From: an uncultured Oscillospiraceae bacterium
Lineage (GTDB): Bacteria; Bacillota; Clostridia; Oscillospirales; Oscillospiraceae
Length of the DNA stretch: 7,812 nucleotides
Reading direction: 5' to 3'
Assembly (NCBI GenBank): GCA_910587395.1
Contig: CAJULJ010000096.1
Location: forward strand, 1-7,812
This document shows, piece after piece, positions 1-5,673 of this stretch. The position numbers and the translations under genes were made by a program. The notes below the pieces were generated by a model. It was not told the DNA's origin, searched no databases, and worked only from the letters and a program-made list of their open reading frames with translations. The stretch's first letter is position 1. The number at the start of each line of letters is the position of its first letter.

Positions 1-1
1 G

Positions 2-160
2 GCCGTCAACACCGTGGACGCCATGACCGCCACGGTGCCCCAGCTGCCCTGGGCGGTGCTGGAGAGCGTCACCAGCCGCGTTTTGGCGGAGGTGCCGGGG
101 GTGTGCCGGGTGCTGTATGACCTGACGCCGAAGCCCATTGGGACCATCGAGTGGGAATGA
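2..160 (+). CDS. guaA: GMP synthase (glutamine-hydrolysing), C-terminal end only
   Basis: This is the last 52 codons of a gene that enters from the left edge. GMP synthase converts XMP to GMP with ATP and glutamine in cytosolic purine synthesis. The visible part is the C-terminal dimerisation domain. It reads A-V-N-T-V-D-A-M-T-A near its start and finishes V-L-Y-D-L-T-P-K-P-I-G-T-I-E-W-E, matching the family signature in which the protein ends in (P/A)TIEWE. The stop is TGA at 158-160. The 3' end of guaA is a known integration hotspot for islands carrying tyrosine recombinases. With an integrase module beginning about 200 bases downstream, this gene is probably the chromosomal target. The C-terminal residues are intact, as expected if the element restores the reading frame on insertion. 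The N-terminal amidotransferase and ATP-pyrophosphatase domains lie outside the window. Confidence 0.93.
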   Translation, partial: AVNTVDAMTATVPQLPWAVLESVTSRVLAEVPGVCRVLYDLTPKPIGTIEWE

Positions 161-165
161 TTTTT
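140..165. other. Candidate attachment site (attL or attR) at the 3' end of guaA
   Basis: The core site is inferred, not seen as a repeat. The guaA 3' end (GAGTGGGAATGA and nearby bases) is a recognised insertion point for tyrosine-recombinase islands, and integrase-module features begin just after it. The matching second copy should lie beyond the right edge, because I find no second copy of ATCGAGTGGGAATGA in the window. The exact crossover bases cannot be fixed from one end. Confidence 0.4.
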
Positions 166-217
166 TGAAACTCTGAACCCGGTGCGGCACAACGTTTCCA
201 CGGTTTTGCGCCCCTCT

Positions 218-238
218 TTTGATAACGATTTGATAACG
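218..238 (+). repeat. Tandem direct repeat TTTGATAACG x2, candidate integrase arm sites
   Basis: TTTGATAACG occurs at 218-227 and again at 229-238, an exact 10-bp repeat with an 11-bp period. That places both copies on the same face of the helix. It lies about 60 bases inside the presumed attachment site. Short spaced direct repeats at this position are typical of arm-type sites bound by the N-terminal domain of Tn916/lambda-like integrases, but this role is inferred. The rest of 161-328 shows no gene and no convincing terminator for guaA. Confidence 0.45.
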
Positions 239-328
239 CTCCCCATATACCGTATCATTCTATATTCCCACTGGATTGCGGGTAAAGAATGTTCTTTTGC
301 GGCTTATAAGTGAGGACAACCATATTAG

Positions 329-365
329 AAAGCCCTTACCGATGGCAACGTCGGTAAGGGCTTTT
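329..365 (-). terminator. Strong intrinsic terminator of the XRE regulator gene, probably bidirectional
   Basis: A perfect 14-bp stem is formed by AAAGCCCTTACCGA (329-342) and TCGGTAAGGGCTTT (351-364) around an 8-base loop. It begins 6 bases past the stop codon of the leftward regulator gene. The stem has A-rich bases on its left and T-rich bases on its right, so it can act in both directions. It would also insulate the element from guaA read-through. Confidence 0.9.
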
Positions 366-370
366 GCTGT

Positions 371-904
371 CTATTCGTCTATGTCAAGCCTGTCCCGGAA
401 CGCTTCTACCAGAAAATCGCTCAATTCTTTGGAGGGGACTTTCGCCCAGCGGTGAGTGGTGTCGTACTTGGGGTAGTTGTACCGCCAGCGGTCATAGTCC
501 TCCCTGGTGATTTCCCCAGCCTCCAGCTTCTTGGCCTGCTCCGCCCAAGCGGACAGCATATCAAGCATATTGGCATAGGTCTTGCCTTTGGATTTGTCCA
601 GACGCAGACAAACCTCGCCGTCAATCTCTCCAATGGTCAGCCCCCGTATGTCCTCCAAAGCAAAGAGGGTGTGCATCAGGCCAATGTCGGTATCTATGTC
701 AGGGACGGTCAGGGCATCAGGGGAAATATCAAAGAAGCCCGCCAGGGTCTTTGTCAGGTCGGCCTTGGGGGTGCGGCTCCCGGTTTCATACTGTGCCATA
801 CGCACATCGGCGGAGCGTTCCGGGAAACCCACCACCATGCCAAGATACTTCTGTGTGATGCCCTTCATGTTGCGGAAGAAACGAATACGTTCACCAATCG
901 CCAT
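371..904 (-). CDS. XRE-family helix-turn-helix transcriptional regulator, probable element repressor
   Basis: The protein has 177 residues and reads MAIGERIRFFRNMKGITQKYLG at its N-terminus, a Cro/C1-type HTH over about residues 4-60. The recognition region includes M-A-Q-Y-E-T-G-S-R-T-P-K, a common variant of the XRE 'isryExGkrxP' signature. Residues 60-177 carry no recognised domain; they are charged and probably helical (L-S-A-W-A-E-Q-A-K-K-L-E-A-G-E-I). I chose the ATG at 904-902 because a GGAG lies 9 bases upstream of it (914-917 on the plus strand). An earlier in-frame ATG at 970 would overlap the promoter. The gene is divergent from the xis-int operon and shares a 190-base control region with it, so it likely represses excision and perhaps itself. 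The C-terminal part could be a sensing or oligomerisation segment, but nothing visible says which. Confidence 0.85.
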   Translation of the reverse strand: MAIGERIRFFRNMKGITQKYLGMVVGFPERSADVRMAQYETGSRTPKADLTKTLAGFFDISPDALTVPDIDTDIGLMHTLFALEDIRGLTIGEIDGEVCLRLDKSKGKTYANMLDMLSAWAEQAKKLEAGEITREDYDRWRYNYPKYDTTHRWAKVPSKELSDFLVEAFRDRLDIDE

Positions 905-941
905 AACTGCCAACTCCAATCTATGTAATGGGGACACTTGA

Positions 942-970
942 AGTATAACAGATATGTTTAGACCAGTCAA
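942..970 (-). promoter_or_regulatory. Leftward sigma-A promoter for the XRE regulator
   Basis: On the minus strand, TTGACT (plus coordinates 965-970) and TATACT (942-947) are separated by exactly 17 bases. TGT precedes the -10, giving an extended -10. Transcription would start near 935, about 30 bases before the chosen ATG at 904. Confidence 0.82.
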
Positions 971-1003
971 GAGAAAAATAAATAAATTTGTTTATATTTT
1001 CTC
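971..1003. promoter_or_regulatory. AT-rich dyad between divergent promoters, candidate operator or Xis-binding site
   Basis: The arms begin GAGAAAAATAAATAAA on the left and end TTTATATTTTCTC on the right. They are complementary over about 16 bases with one bulge and one mismatch. The dyad sits immediately beside the leftward -35 and 11 bases before the rightward -35, so a protein bound here could control both promoters. An operator for the XRE protein is the simplest reading. Excisionase binding or an AT-rich integrase arm region is an alternative. Confidence 0.55.
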
Positions 1004-1014
1004 GTTGGAAGGTC

Positions 1015-1043
1015 TTGACATAACGGAATAGAGTTAGTATAAT
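1015..1043 (+). promoter_or_regulatory. Rightward consensus sigma-A promoter for the xis-int operon
   Basis: TTGACA (1015-1020) and TATAAT (1038-1043) are both perfect consensus hexamers with a 17-base spacer. Transcription would start near 1050, giving a leader of about 44 bases before the ATG at 1094. Such a strong promoter in front of excision genes implies tight repression in normal growth. Confidence 0.88.
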
Positions 1044-1050
1044 AGGACTA

Positions 1051-1072
1051 CGTTAAGCAAATAGCGTTAAGC
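1051..1072 (+). repeat. Direct repeat CGTTAAGC x2 in the xis leader, candidate operator
   Basis: CGTTAAGC is found at 1051-1058 and 1065-1072, a 14-base period, starting at the predicted transcription start and ending 8 bases before the AGGAGG of the xis-like gene. Its position fits an operator that blocks initiation or early elongation, or an RNA or DNA site used by the Xis protein. No second element elsewhere in the window contains this octamer as a pair. Confidence 0.5.
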
Positions 1073-1093
1073 CAAAAGAAAGGAGGAACCACT

Positions 1094-1282
1094 ATGGAGA
1101 ACAGATTCATCCGGGCGGAAGAAGTTGCGGACGAGCTGGGTGTATCGAAGCCCTACGCCTATAAACTCATCCGGCAGCTCAACGAAGAATTGAAGGACAA
1201 GGGCTTCATCACCATCGCAGGGCGGGTCAACCGCCAGTATTTCAACGAACGGCTCTACGGGGCCAGAAAGGAAGGGAACTAA
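1094..1282 (+). CDS. Small excisionase-like helix-turn-helix DNA-binding protein
   Basis: The product has 62 residues. The N-terminal half (residues 5-32) reads F-I-R-A-E-E-V-A-D-E-L-G-V-S-K-P-Y-A-Y-K-L-I-R, a winged-helix MerR/excisionase-type HTH. The basic stretch G-R-V-N-R-Q-Y-F near residues 43-50 is the expected wing and second contact. AGGAGG at 1081-1086 lies 7 bases before the ATG. The stop (1280-1282) directly abuts the integrase ATG at 1283. In families with this layout the protein is a recombination directionality factor that bends DNA at the element end and favours excision. It could instead be a small regulator of the integrase. Function is assigned by fold and position, not by a recognised named family. 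Confidence 0.75.
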   Translation: MENRFIRAEEVADELGVSKPYAYKLIRQLNEELKDKGFITIAGRVNRQYFNERLYGARKEGN

Positions 1283-2359
1283 ATGCCAGTCTTTAAGGAC
1301 GAAGCAAGAGGAACATGGTACGTCATGGTGCGGTATCAGGACTGGACGGGGGAGCGCAAACAGAAGTGCAAGCGTGGCTTTGCCACCAAACGGGAGGCCC
1401 AGGAGTGGGAGCGCAGTTTCCAGATGCAGACCTCCGGCGACCTGGATATGACCTTTGAAGCCTTTACCGAGCTTTACACCAAGGATGTGAAACCCCGGCT
1501 CAAGGAGAACACCTGGCTGACCAAGGAGAACATCATCCAGAAGAAAATTCTGCCCTACTTTGGCAAGCGGAAGATTAGCGAGATCACCACCAAGGACGTG
1601 ATCGCATGGCAGAACGAGTTGCTGGCCTACCGGGACGAGAAGCGCAAGCCCTATTCGGCTACCTATCTCAAAACCCTGCACAACCAGCTTAGCGCCATCT
1701 TCAATCACGCCGTCCGCTTCTATGAGCTGCGCTCCAATCCCGCCGCCAAGGCTGGAAACATGGGGTCAGAGGAACGGAAGGAAATGCTGTTCTGGACGAA
1801 AGCGGAGTACCAGAAGTTTGCGGACACCATGATGGACAAGCCCGTTTCCTACTACGCCTTTGAAATGCTCTACTGGTGTGGTATTCGGGAGGGGGAACTG
1901 CTGGCCCTGACCCCGGCAGACTTTGACTTTGAGGCCGGGACGGTGAAAATCAGCAAGTCCTATCAGCGGCTCCACGGCAAGGACGTCATTACCACGCCAA
2001 AGACGAAGAAAAGCAACCGCACCATTAAAATGCCCAACTTCCTCTGTGACGAGATGAAGGACTACCTGGGGATGCTCTACGGCATCAAGAAGAAGGAGCG
2101 CATTTTCACCATCACGAAAAGCTATCTCCACCATGAGATGGACAGAGGGGCGAAATCGGCAGGGGTCAAGCGTATCAGAATCCACGACCTCAGACATTCG
2201 CACATCTCGCTTCTGATTGACATGGGCTTCTCCGCTGTGGCGATTGCTGACCGTGTGGGGCATGAGAGTATCGAGATCACCTACCGATATGCCCACCTGT
2301 TTCCGTCCAAGCAGACGGAAATGGCGGACAAGCTGGATTTTGAAAGGATGGGAGCGTAA
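1283..2359 (+). CDS. int: Tyrosine recombinase / integrase of the element
   Basis: This 358-residue site-specific recombinase integrates and excises the element by strand exchange through a 3'-phosphotyrosine intermediate. Residues 1-52 look like an AP2-type arm-binding domain (T-W-Y-V-M-V-R-Y, then G-F-A-T-K-R-E-A-Q-E-W). Residues 55-150 are the SAM-like core-binding domain. Residues 165-358 are catalytic: R202 in C-G-I-R-E-G-E, a lysine in P-K-T-K-K (240-243), H301-L-R304-H305, H327 in V-G-H-E-S, and the nucleophile Y336 in Y-R-Y-A-H-L. All key residues are present and the length is usual for Tn916-like integrases. The ATG follows the upstream stop without a gap, with GGAAGGG at 1270-1276 as ribosome binding site. 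Its stop overlaps the next gene by one base. Unlike Tn916, int here is transcribed away from the adjacent attachment end. Confidence 0.95.
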   Translation: MPVFKDEARGTWYVMVRYQDWTGERKQKCKRGFATKREAQEWERSFQMQTSGDLDMTFEAFTELYTKDVKPRLKENTWLTKENIIQKKILPYFGKRKISEITTKDVIAWQNELLAYRDEKRKPYSATYLKTLHNQLSAIFNHAVRFYELRSNPAAKAGNMGSEERKEMLFWTKAEYQKFADTMMDKPVSYYAFEMLYWCGIREGELLALTPADFDFEAGTVKISKSYQRLHGKDVITTPKTKKSNRTIKMPNFLCDEMKDYLGMLYGIKKKERIFTITKSYLHHEMDRGAKSAGVKRIRIHDLRHSHISLLIDMGFSAVAIADRVGHESIEITYRYAHLFPSKQTEMADKLDFERMGA

Positions 2360-2679
2360 TGTCAGCTAAGAATTTGGACACTCACAACCGCTGGAGGAAC
2401 AAGACCGTAGCCTTCCGGGTATCCCCGGAGGAAAACGAGCAGATCGACGCCGCTGTGCGGCTCTCTGGCCTGACGAAGCAGGATTACATCACCAAGCGGC
2501 TCCTGTGCCGGGACGTGGTAGTGCAGGGCAATCCCAGGGTGTATAAGGCCCTGCGGGACGAGCTGGCCGCTGTGCTGGCCGAACTGCGGCGGGCCGAGGA
2601 CGGGGCCAATGTGGACGGCGAGCTGCTGGACACCATTCGGATGATCGCCGCTATCATGGGCGGCATGAAGGAGGATTGA
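2359..2679 (+). CDS. Ribbon-helix-helix protein, MobC-like relaxosome accessory or regulator
   Basis: The product has 106 residues. An N-terminal segment N-K-T-V-A-F-R-V-S-P-E-E-N-E-Q-I-D-A-A-V (about 14-33) is the beta strand and first helix of a ribbon-helix-helix fold. It continues with S-G-L-T-K-Q-D-Y-I-T-K-R-L-L, as in small plasmid mobilisation proteins of the MobC type. The remainder is helical and charged, ending M-G-G-M-K-E-D. The ATG overlaps the integrase stop by one base (TAATG), which implies translational coupling. The gene ends just before the RepA-like ATPase gene. RHH accessory proteins of this kind help a relaxase open oriT. The MobV relaxase downstream makes this plausible, but an autoregulator of the int-rep operon is equally compatible with the fold. 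Confidence 0.7.
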   Translation: MSAKNLDTHNRWRNKTVAFRVSPEENEQIDAAVRLSGLTKQDYITKRLLCRDVVVQGNPRVYKALRDELAAVLAELRRAEDGANVDGELLDTIRMIAAIMGGMKED

Positions 2680-2686
2680 TAGATTG

Positions 2687-3844
2687 ATGGATTCCAGAGA
2701 AACGAAAAGGACTGTCCCGGTTCCGTCTGCGCCAACAGACGGGGAACAGCCCAATTCACAAATATGTACCACGGCCAGTATATCAGAAGCGGCTACCGAA
2801 AACAACCCCCAGGAGAAAAGTTTGGAGGAAAGGCTTCTGGAAATGCGCCGCATGACCGACCCGGCCTATCTCCCCACCATTTCCATGAATGAGCTTTACC
2901 AGAATGTCTACCAGAGCAGACCGCCAATCATTGACGGTCTGCTCTACCCTGGGACATACCTCTTTGCGGGAGCGCCCAAGGTGGGCAAGTCGTTCCTGAT
3001 GGCCCAGCTTGCCTATCATGTGAGCATGGGCCTCCCCCTGTGGGGCTACCCCGTCCACAAGGGCACCGTCCTCTATCTGGCGTTGGAGGACGACCACCGC
3101 CGCTTGCAGGGGCGGCTGTATCGGATGTTCGGCATGGACGGCACCAACGACCTGCTCTTTGCGATCCACGCCAAACAGCTCGGCGTTGGTCTGGAGGAAC
3201 AGCTAAAGAAGTTCGTCCGTCAGCACCCCGACACTAAGCTGATTATCATTGACACCCTCCAGAAAGTCCGGGAGGTCGGCGGGGACAAGTACAGCTATGC
3301 CAACGATTACGAGGTGGTGGGCAAGCTGAAACGCCTTGCCGATGATTGCGGTATCTGTCTCCTGCTGGTACACCATACCCGAAAGCAACAGGCAGACGAT
3401 AAGTTTGATATGATTTCCGGTACCAACGGCCTGTTGGGAGCTGCGGACGGGGCCTTTCTTCTTCAAAAGGAGAAGCGGACGGACGGCAACGCCATTCTGG
3501 ACGTGGCCGGGCGTGACCAGCAAGACCAGCGGATGTATCTCACCAAGGACAAGGAGCGGCTTGTGTGGGAGCTGGAGCGGCTGGAAACGGAGCCATGGGT
3601 GGAACCACCCGACCCGGTATTGGAGGCCGTTGCCGCCCTTGTGACGGCGGGCAGGCCCACCTGGGGCGGCACCGCCACGGAGCTGGCGGCGGCTATCCAG
3701 ACCGACATGAAGCCCAACGCCCTGGCGATGCGGCTGAATGTCCGGGCCGGGAGGCTGGCGGCGGAGTACCACATCCGCTATGAGAACAGCAGGAGCCACG
3801 CCGGGAGGAGTATCACCCTCACCCTGGAACCGCCCCAGGCGTGA
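2687..3844 (+). CDS. RepA-like AAA-type ATPase (hexameric helicase family)
   Basis: The 385-residue protein belongs to the RSF1010 RepA/AAA_25-type ATPases. After a low-complexity N-terminus of about 65 residues, it shows Walker A G-A-P-K-V-G-K-S (95-102), L-A-L-E-D-D (131-136), Walker B K-L-I-I-I-D-T (184-190, acidic D189), L-L-V-H-H-T-R-K (227-234) and S-G-T-N-G-L-L-G-A-A-D-G (244-255). Together these match the RepA helicase core. The last 70 residues may be a winged-helix-like tail (A-T-E-L-A-A-A-I). The start is uncertain: ATG at 2687 is 12 bases from AAGGAGG (2668-2674), while an in-frame TTG at 2684 is 9 bases away and adds one residue. The stop TGA lies inside the first GTGACG of the palindrome that follows. 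It probably unwinds element DNA for replication or transfer, acting on the structured region just downstream. Confidence 0.85.
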   Translation: MDSRETKRTVPVPSAPTDGEQPNSQICTTASISEAATENNPQEKSLEERLLEMRRMTDPAYLPTISMNELYQNVYQSRPPIIDGLLYPGTYLFAGAPKVGKSFLMAQLAYHVSMGLPLWGYPVHKGTVLYLALEDDHRRLQGRLYRMFGMDGTNDLLFAIHAKQLGVGLEEQLKKFVRQHPDTKLIIIDTLQKVREVGGDKYSYANDYEVVGKLKRLADDCGICLLLVHHTRKQQADDKFDMISGTNGLLGAADGAFLLQKEKRTDGNAILDVAGRDQQDQRMYLTKDKERLVWELERLETEPWVEPPDPVLEAVAALVTAGRPTWGGTATELAAAIQTDMKPNALAMRLNVRAGRLAAEYHIRYENSRSHAGRSITLTLEPPQA

Positions 3845-3922
3845 CGACCGTGACGGCTGTGACGGCTTTTTTGAGAGCGGGGGCGGTGTGTAAAACATCG
3901 TCACGGTCGTCACGGCCGTCAC
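3840..3922. repeat. Opposed triplets of a GTGACG repeat at 9-bp spacing
   Basis: GTGACG occurs at 3841-3846, 3850-3855 and 3859-3864. Its complement CGTCAC occurs at 3899-3904, 3908-3913 and 3917-3922. Each set has an exact 9-base period. CGTGACGACCGTGACG (3840-3855) and CGTCACGGTCGTCACG (3899-3914) are perfect 16-base complements across 43 bases. The array starts at the stop codon of the RepA-like gene. It may be an iteron-like binding site for that protein or the RHH protein, or an extruded cruciform. A T6 run at 3867-3872 after the left set could let part of it act as a terminator. Confidence 0.8.
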
Positions 3923-3930
3923 GGGGAGCG

Positions 3931-4010
3931 GGGCCAAAAGTCAAGGGGGCATACCTGCGGGTGGAGATTGCCGCAAGGCAATACAACCCGAACCCCTTGA
4001 CTTTTGGCCC
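3931..4010. repeat. Perfect 18-bp inverted repeat with nested hairpins
   Basis: GGGCCAAAAGTCAAGGGG (3931-3948) and CCCCTTGACTTTTGGCCC (3993-4010) are perfect complements around 44 bases. The spacer itself folds. CGGGT (3958-3962) pairs with ACCCG (3986-3990), and inside that ATTGCC (3967-3972) pairs with GGCAAT (3977-3982) around a GCAA tetraloop. The three stems are coaxially nested, so about 80 bases fold as one rod on single-stranded DNA or RNA. There is no T tract, so a plain terminator is unlikely. A single-strand replication origin, relaxosome element or structured RNA are the candidates. Confidence 0.85.
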
Positions 4011-4030
4011 ACGGAGGACACTGGCCGGGT

Positions 4031-4160
4031 GGGGGGAAAGGCTGTGCCTTTCCCCCCTGCCCAACGGCGAGTGTCAAAGTTTAGGCGGGGTGCAGGGTGC
4101 CCTTTTCAAAGGGCGGCCCTGCTGGGGGAGGCAACCGCAGTTGCCGGGGGCAAAGCCCCC
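4031..4160. repeat. Cluster of four compact GC-rich hairpins
   Basis: Four perfect stems follow each other. GGGGGGAAAGGC (4031-4042) pairs with GCCTTTCCCCCC (4046-4057) across TGT. GCAGGG (4092-4097) pairs with CCCTGC (4117-4122), enclosing GCCCTT/AAGGGC (4099-4104 and 4109-4114). GGCAAC (4130-4135) pairs with GTTGCC (4140-4145) across CGCA. GGGGGC (4146-4151) pairs with GCCCCC (4155-4160) across AAA. Such density of small-loop stems is typical of single-strand origins and transfer origins. None is followed by a T tract, so I do not call them terminators. I see no credible gene across 3845-4307. Confidence 0.75.
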
Positions 4161-4181
4161 ACACCCCCTCGGAGAGCCCAC

Positions 4182-4245
4182 GACACTTTGCAGCCCGAAG
4201 GGATGAAAGTGTCATAGTGGGTTATTACACTTCCCGCAGGAAGTG
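4182..4245 (+). other. oriT: Candidate oriT with MobV-type nick sequence
   Basis: TAGTGGGTTA at 4215-4224 differs by one base from the TAGTGTG/TTA nick region known for the pMV158 MobM relaxase. The predicted nick is between 4221 and 4222. It is flanked by an inverted repeat AAGTGT (4207-4212) and ACACTT (4227-4232), the same arrangement as in MobV origins and Pre RSA sites. On the left GACACTTT (4182-4189) pairs with AAAGTGTC (4206-4213), and on the right CACTTCC (4228-4234) pairs with GGAAGTG (4239-4245), so competing hairpins share the flanks. The site is about 85 bases upstream of the MobV gene and in the expected orientation. The comparison to pMV158 is from memory of the consensus. Confidence 0.72.
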
Positions 4246-4307
4246 CCTCCCCCGAACCCCCGTCCTCTTTCAACAACCAAACATCTGAAACAGGAGGATT
4301 TTTGCCT

Positions 4308-5651
4308 ATGGCGAGAGGCGACGGTATTGACCGTACCAACGCAAGAAATATGAGGCTGACCGAAACCAAGATCGGCAACACCCAGCAGCACAACGAGCGT
4401 GAGAAGGATTCCTATGTCAATCAGGACATTGTACTGGAGCGGACGCCGCTCAATGTCCATTTCAAAACCCCGTCTGCCGGGTATCGGGAGATGTTTGCTC
4501 AAATGGAGGCTGATGGCGTGATTTCCACTCGTGGTATCAAGGAGGACGCCTTTCGATATGGTGAGCTGGTCTTTGACGTAAACTCTGCTTACTTCTACAA
4601 CCACGGCGGCTATGACTTTGCAAAACAATTTTACACCGAAGCATACAAAGCTGCAATCAAAATCGTGGGCGGAGAGCAGTATATTTTGTCGGCAGTCATG
4701 CACGCCGACGAGCGCAACCGGGCCATGTCCGAGGCGCTGGGGGAGGACGTGTACCACTACCACCTCCATGTGGTCTATATCCCGGTAGTGGAGAAGGAGA
4801 TACGCTGGACGAAACGGTGCAAGGACAAGTCTTTGGTGGGCAAGGTCAAAGAAACGATCATGCAGGTGAGCATGAGCAAGAAGTGGGCATCCAAGCCCAT
4901 TCTGGACGAAACCACCGGGGAGCCGCTGCGCACAGCTAAGGGAAAGCCCGTTCTGCGAAAGTCGTACAGTGTCCTGCAAGATGATTTCTTTGAGCATATG
5001 CGCTCCGCTGGCTATGACAATGTAGAGCGCGGGGAGCGTGGCAGTTCCGAGGAACATCTGACAGTCACACAGTTCAAGACGGAACGTGAGCAGGAACGGC
5101 TTGCACAGCTTCAAGAGGCATCGGCGCTGGCCCGGGTTGAGGCTGACCAAAAGAATAAGGAGGCAGCAGCAGCCGAGAAGAAAGCGGCCCAGGCCAGGGC
5201 AAAGCTGGACGATGTGGCTCCCTTGCTCAAGAGCATGGAGAAGCTGGCGGCGGATTTCTCCGACGACCCGGAGCGGACGCTGCCGGAGGCGGGGCCGCTG
5301 GAATCGGCCAAGTCCTACCGGGAGAAAAAGGCCAAGCCCCTTTGGGAGAAGATCGTCAAGGTGCTGCGCTCGGTCTACCGGGCCTACTTCGACCTCAAGA
5401 GCAAGTTTGAGCGGTTGCAGATCGCCTATGATCGTGAGGTCAGTAAGAACGGCTCTCTGTCAGCCAGGATTTATGAGGTCTGTGCTGAGAGGGACGGCCT
5501 AAAAGAACAGGTCAGGGACTATGAGCGGGTCAGACGGGCCATTGGCCCGGAACAGGCGGACAAGATACTGGAGGCAGCTTACCAGCAGGAACAGGTCGAA
5601 AAGGAGCGGAAATGGGGCGCAAGGTCAAAAATGAGGGTGGGCGCACGATAA
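4308..5651 (+). CDS. mobV: MobV-family relaxase (Pre/Mob plasmid recombination enzyme)
   Basis: The 447-residue protein would nick oriT and lead the strand into a recipient. Motif I is H28-N-E-R31...N38-Q-D-I, as in Mob/Pre proteins. Motif III is split: H132-A-D-E135, then 14 residues, then H150-Y-H152-L-H154-V-V-Y-I-P. The usual MobV form is a compact H-x-D-E-x-x-P-H-x-H, so this subgroup has about 10 extra residues between the halves. Residues 1-240 form the relaxase domain. A helical, Ala/Lys/Glu-rich coiled coil follows (about 250-300), and another (about 340-430) ends the protein, suiting dimerisation. I chose ATG 4308, 10 bases after AGGAGG (4292-4297). An in-frame TTG at 4302 is only 4 bases away. 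The oriT candidate sits directly upstream. No coupling protein or secretion genes are visible, so it depends on helper conjugation. Confidence 0.92.
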   Translation: MARGDGIDRTNARNMRLTETKIGNTQQHNEREKDSYVNQDIVLERTPLNVHFKTPSAGYREMFAQMEADGVISTRGIKEDAFRYGELVFDVNSAYFYNHGGYDFAKQFYTEAYKAAIKIVGGEQYILSAVMHADERNRAMSEALGEDVYHYHLHVVYIPVVEKEIRWTKRCKDKSLVGKVKETIMQVSMSKKWASKPILDETTGEPLRTAKGKPVLRKSYSVLQDDFFEHMRSAGYDNVERGERGSSEEHLTVTQFKTEREQERLAQLQEASALARVEADQKNKEAAAAEKKAAQARAKLDDVAPLLKSMEKLAADFSDDPERTLPEAGPLESAKSYREKKAKPLWEKIVKVLRSVYRAYFDLKSKFERLQIAYDREVSKNGSLSARIYEVCAERDGLKEQVRDYERVRRAIGPEQADKILEAAYQQEQVEKERKWGARSKMRVGAR

Positions 5652-5673
5652 TTAGAAAAATGGAGGTAACATT

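Noticed and set aside
1067..2296. Two long minus-strand open frames opposite xis and int
   Set aside because: The integrase has all catalytic residues on the plus strand. The antisense frames only mirror its codon bias.
3203..3937. A 244-codon minus-strand open frame opposite the RepA-like gene
   Set aside because: It is a shadow of a GC-rich coding region whose plus-strand reading has clear Walker motifs. No ribosome binding site or family match.
3931..4010. Reading the 18-bp palindrome as the terminator of the RepA-like gene
   Set aside because: The right arm is followed by ACGGAGGAC rather than a T tract, and the 44-base loop with its own stems is unlike an intrinsic terminator.
3841..4206. 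A 121-codon open frame on the plus strand after the RepA-like gene
   Set aside because: It begins inside the GTGACG array, reads low-complexity V-T-T-V-T-A-type and proline/glycine-rich sequence, and its length is explained by GC-rich inverted repeats. No ribosome binding site or recognisable domain.
4212..5150. A 312-codon minus-strand open frame opposite the relaxase
   Set aside because: The plus strand encodes an unmistakable MobV protein across the same bases. The antisense product has no recognisable motifs.
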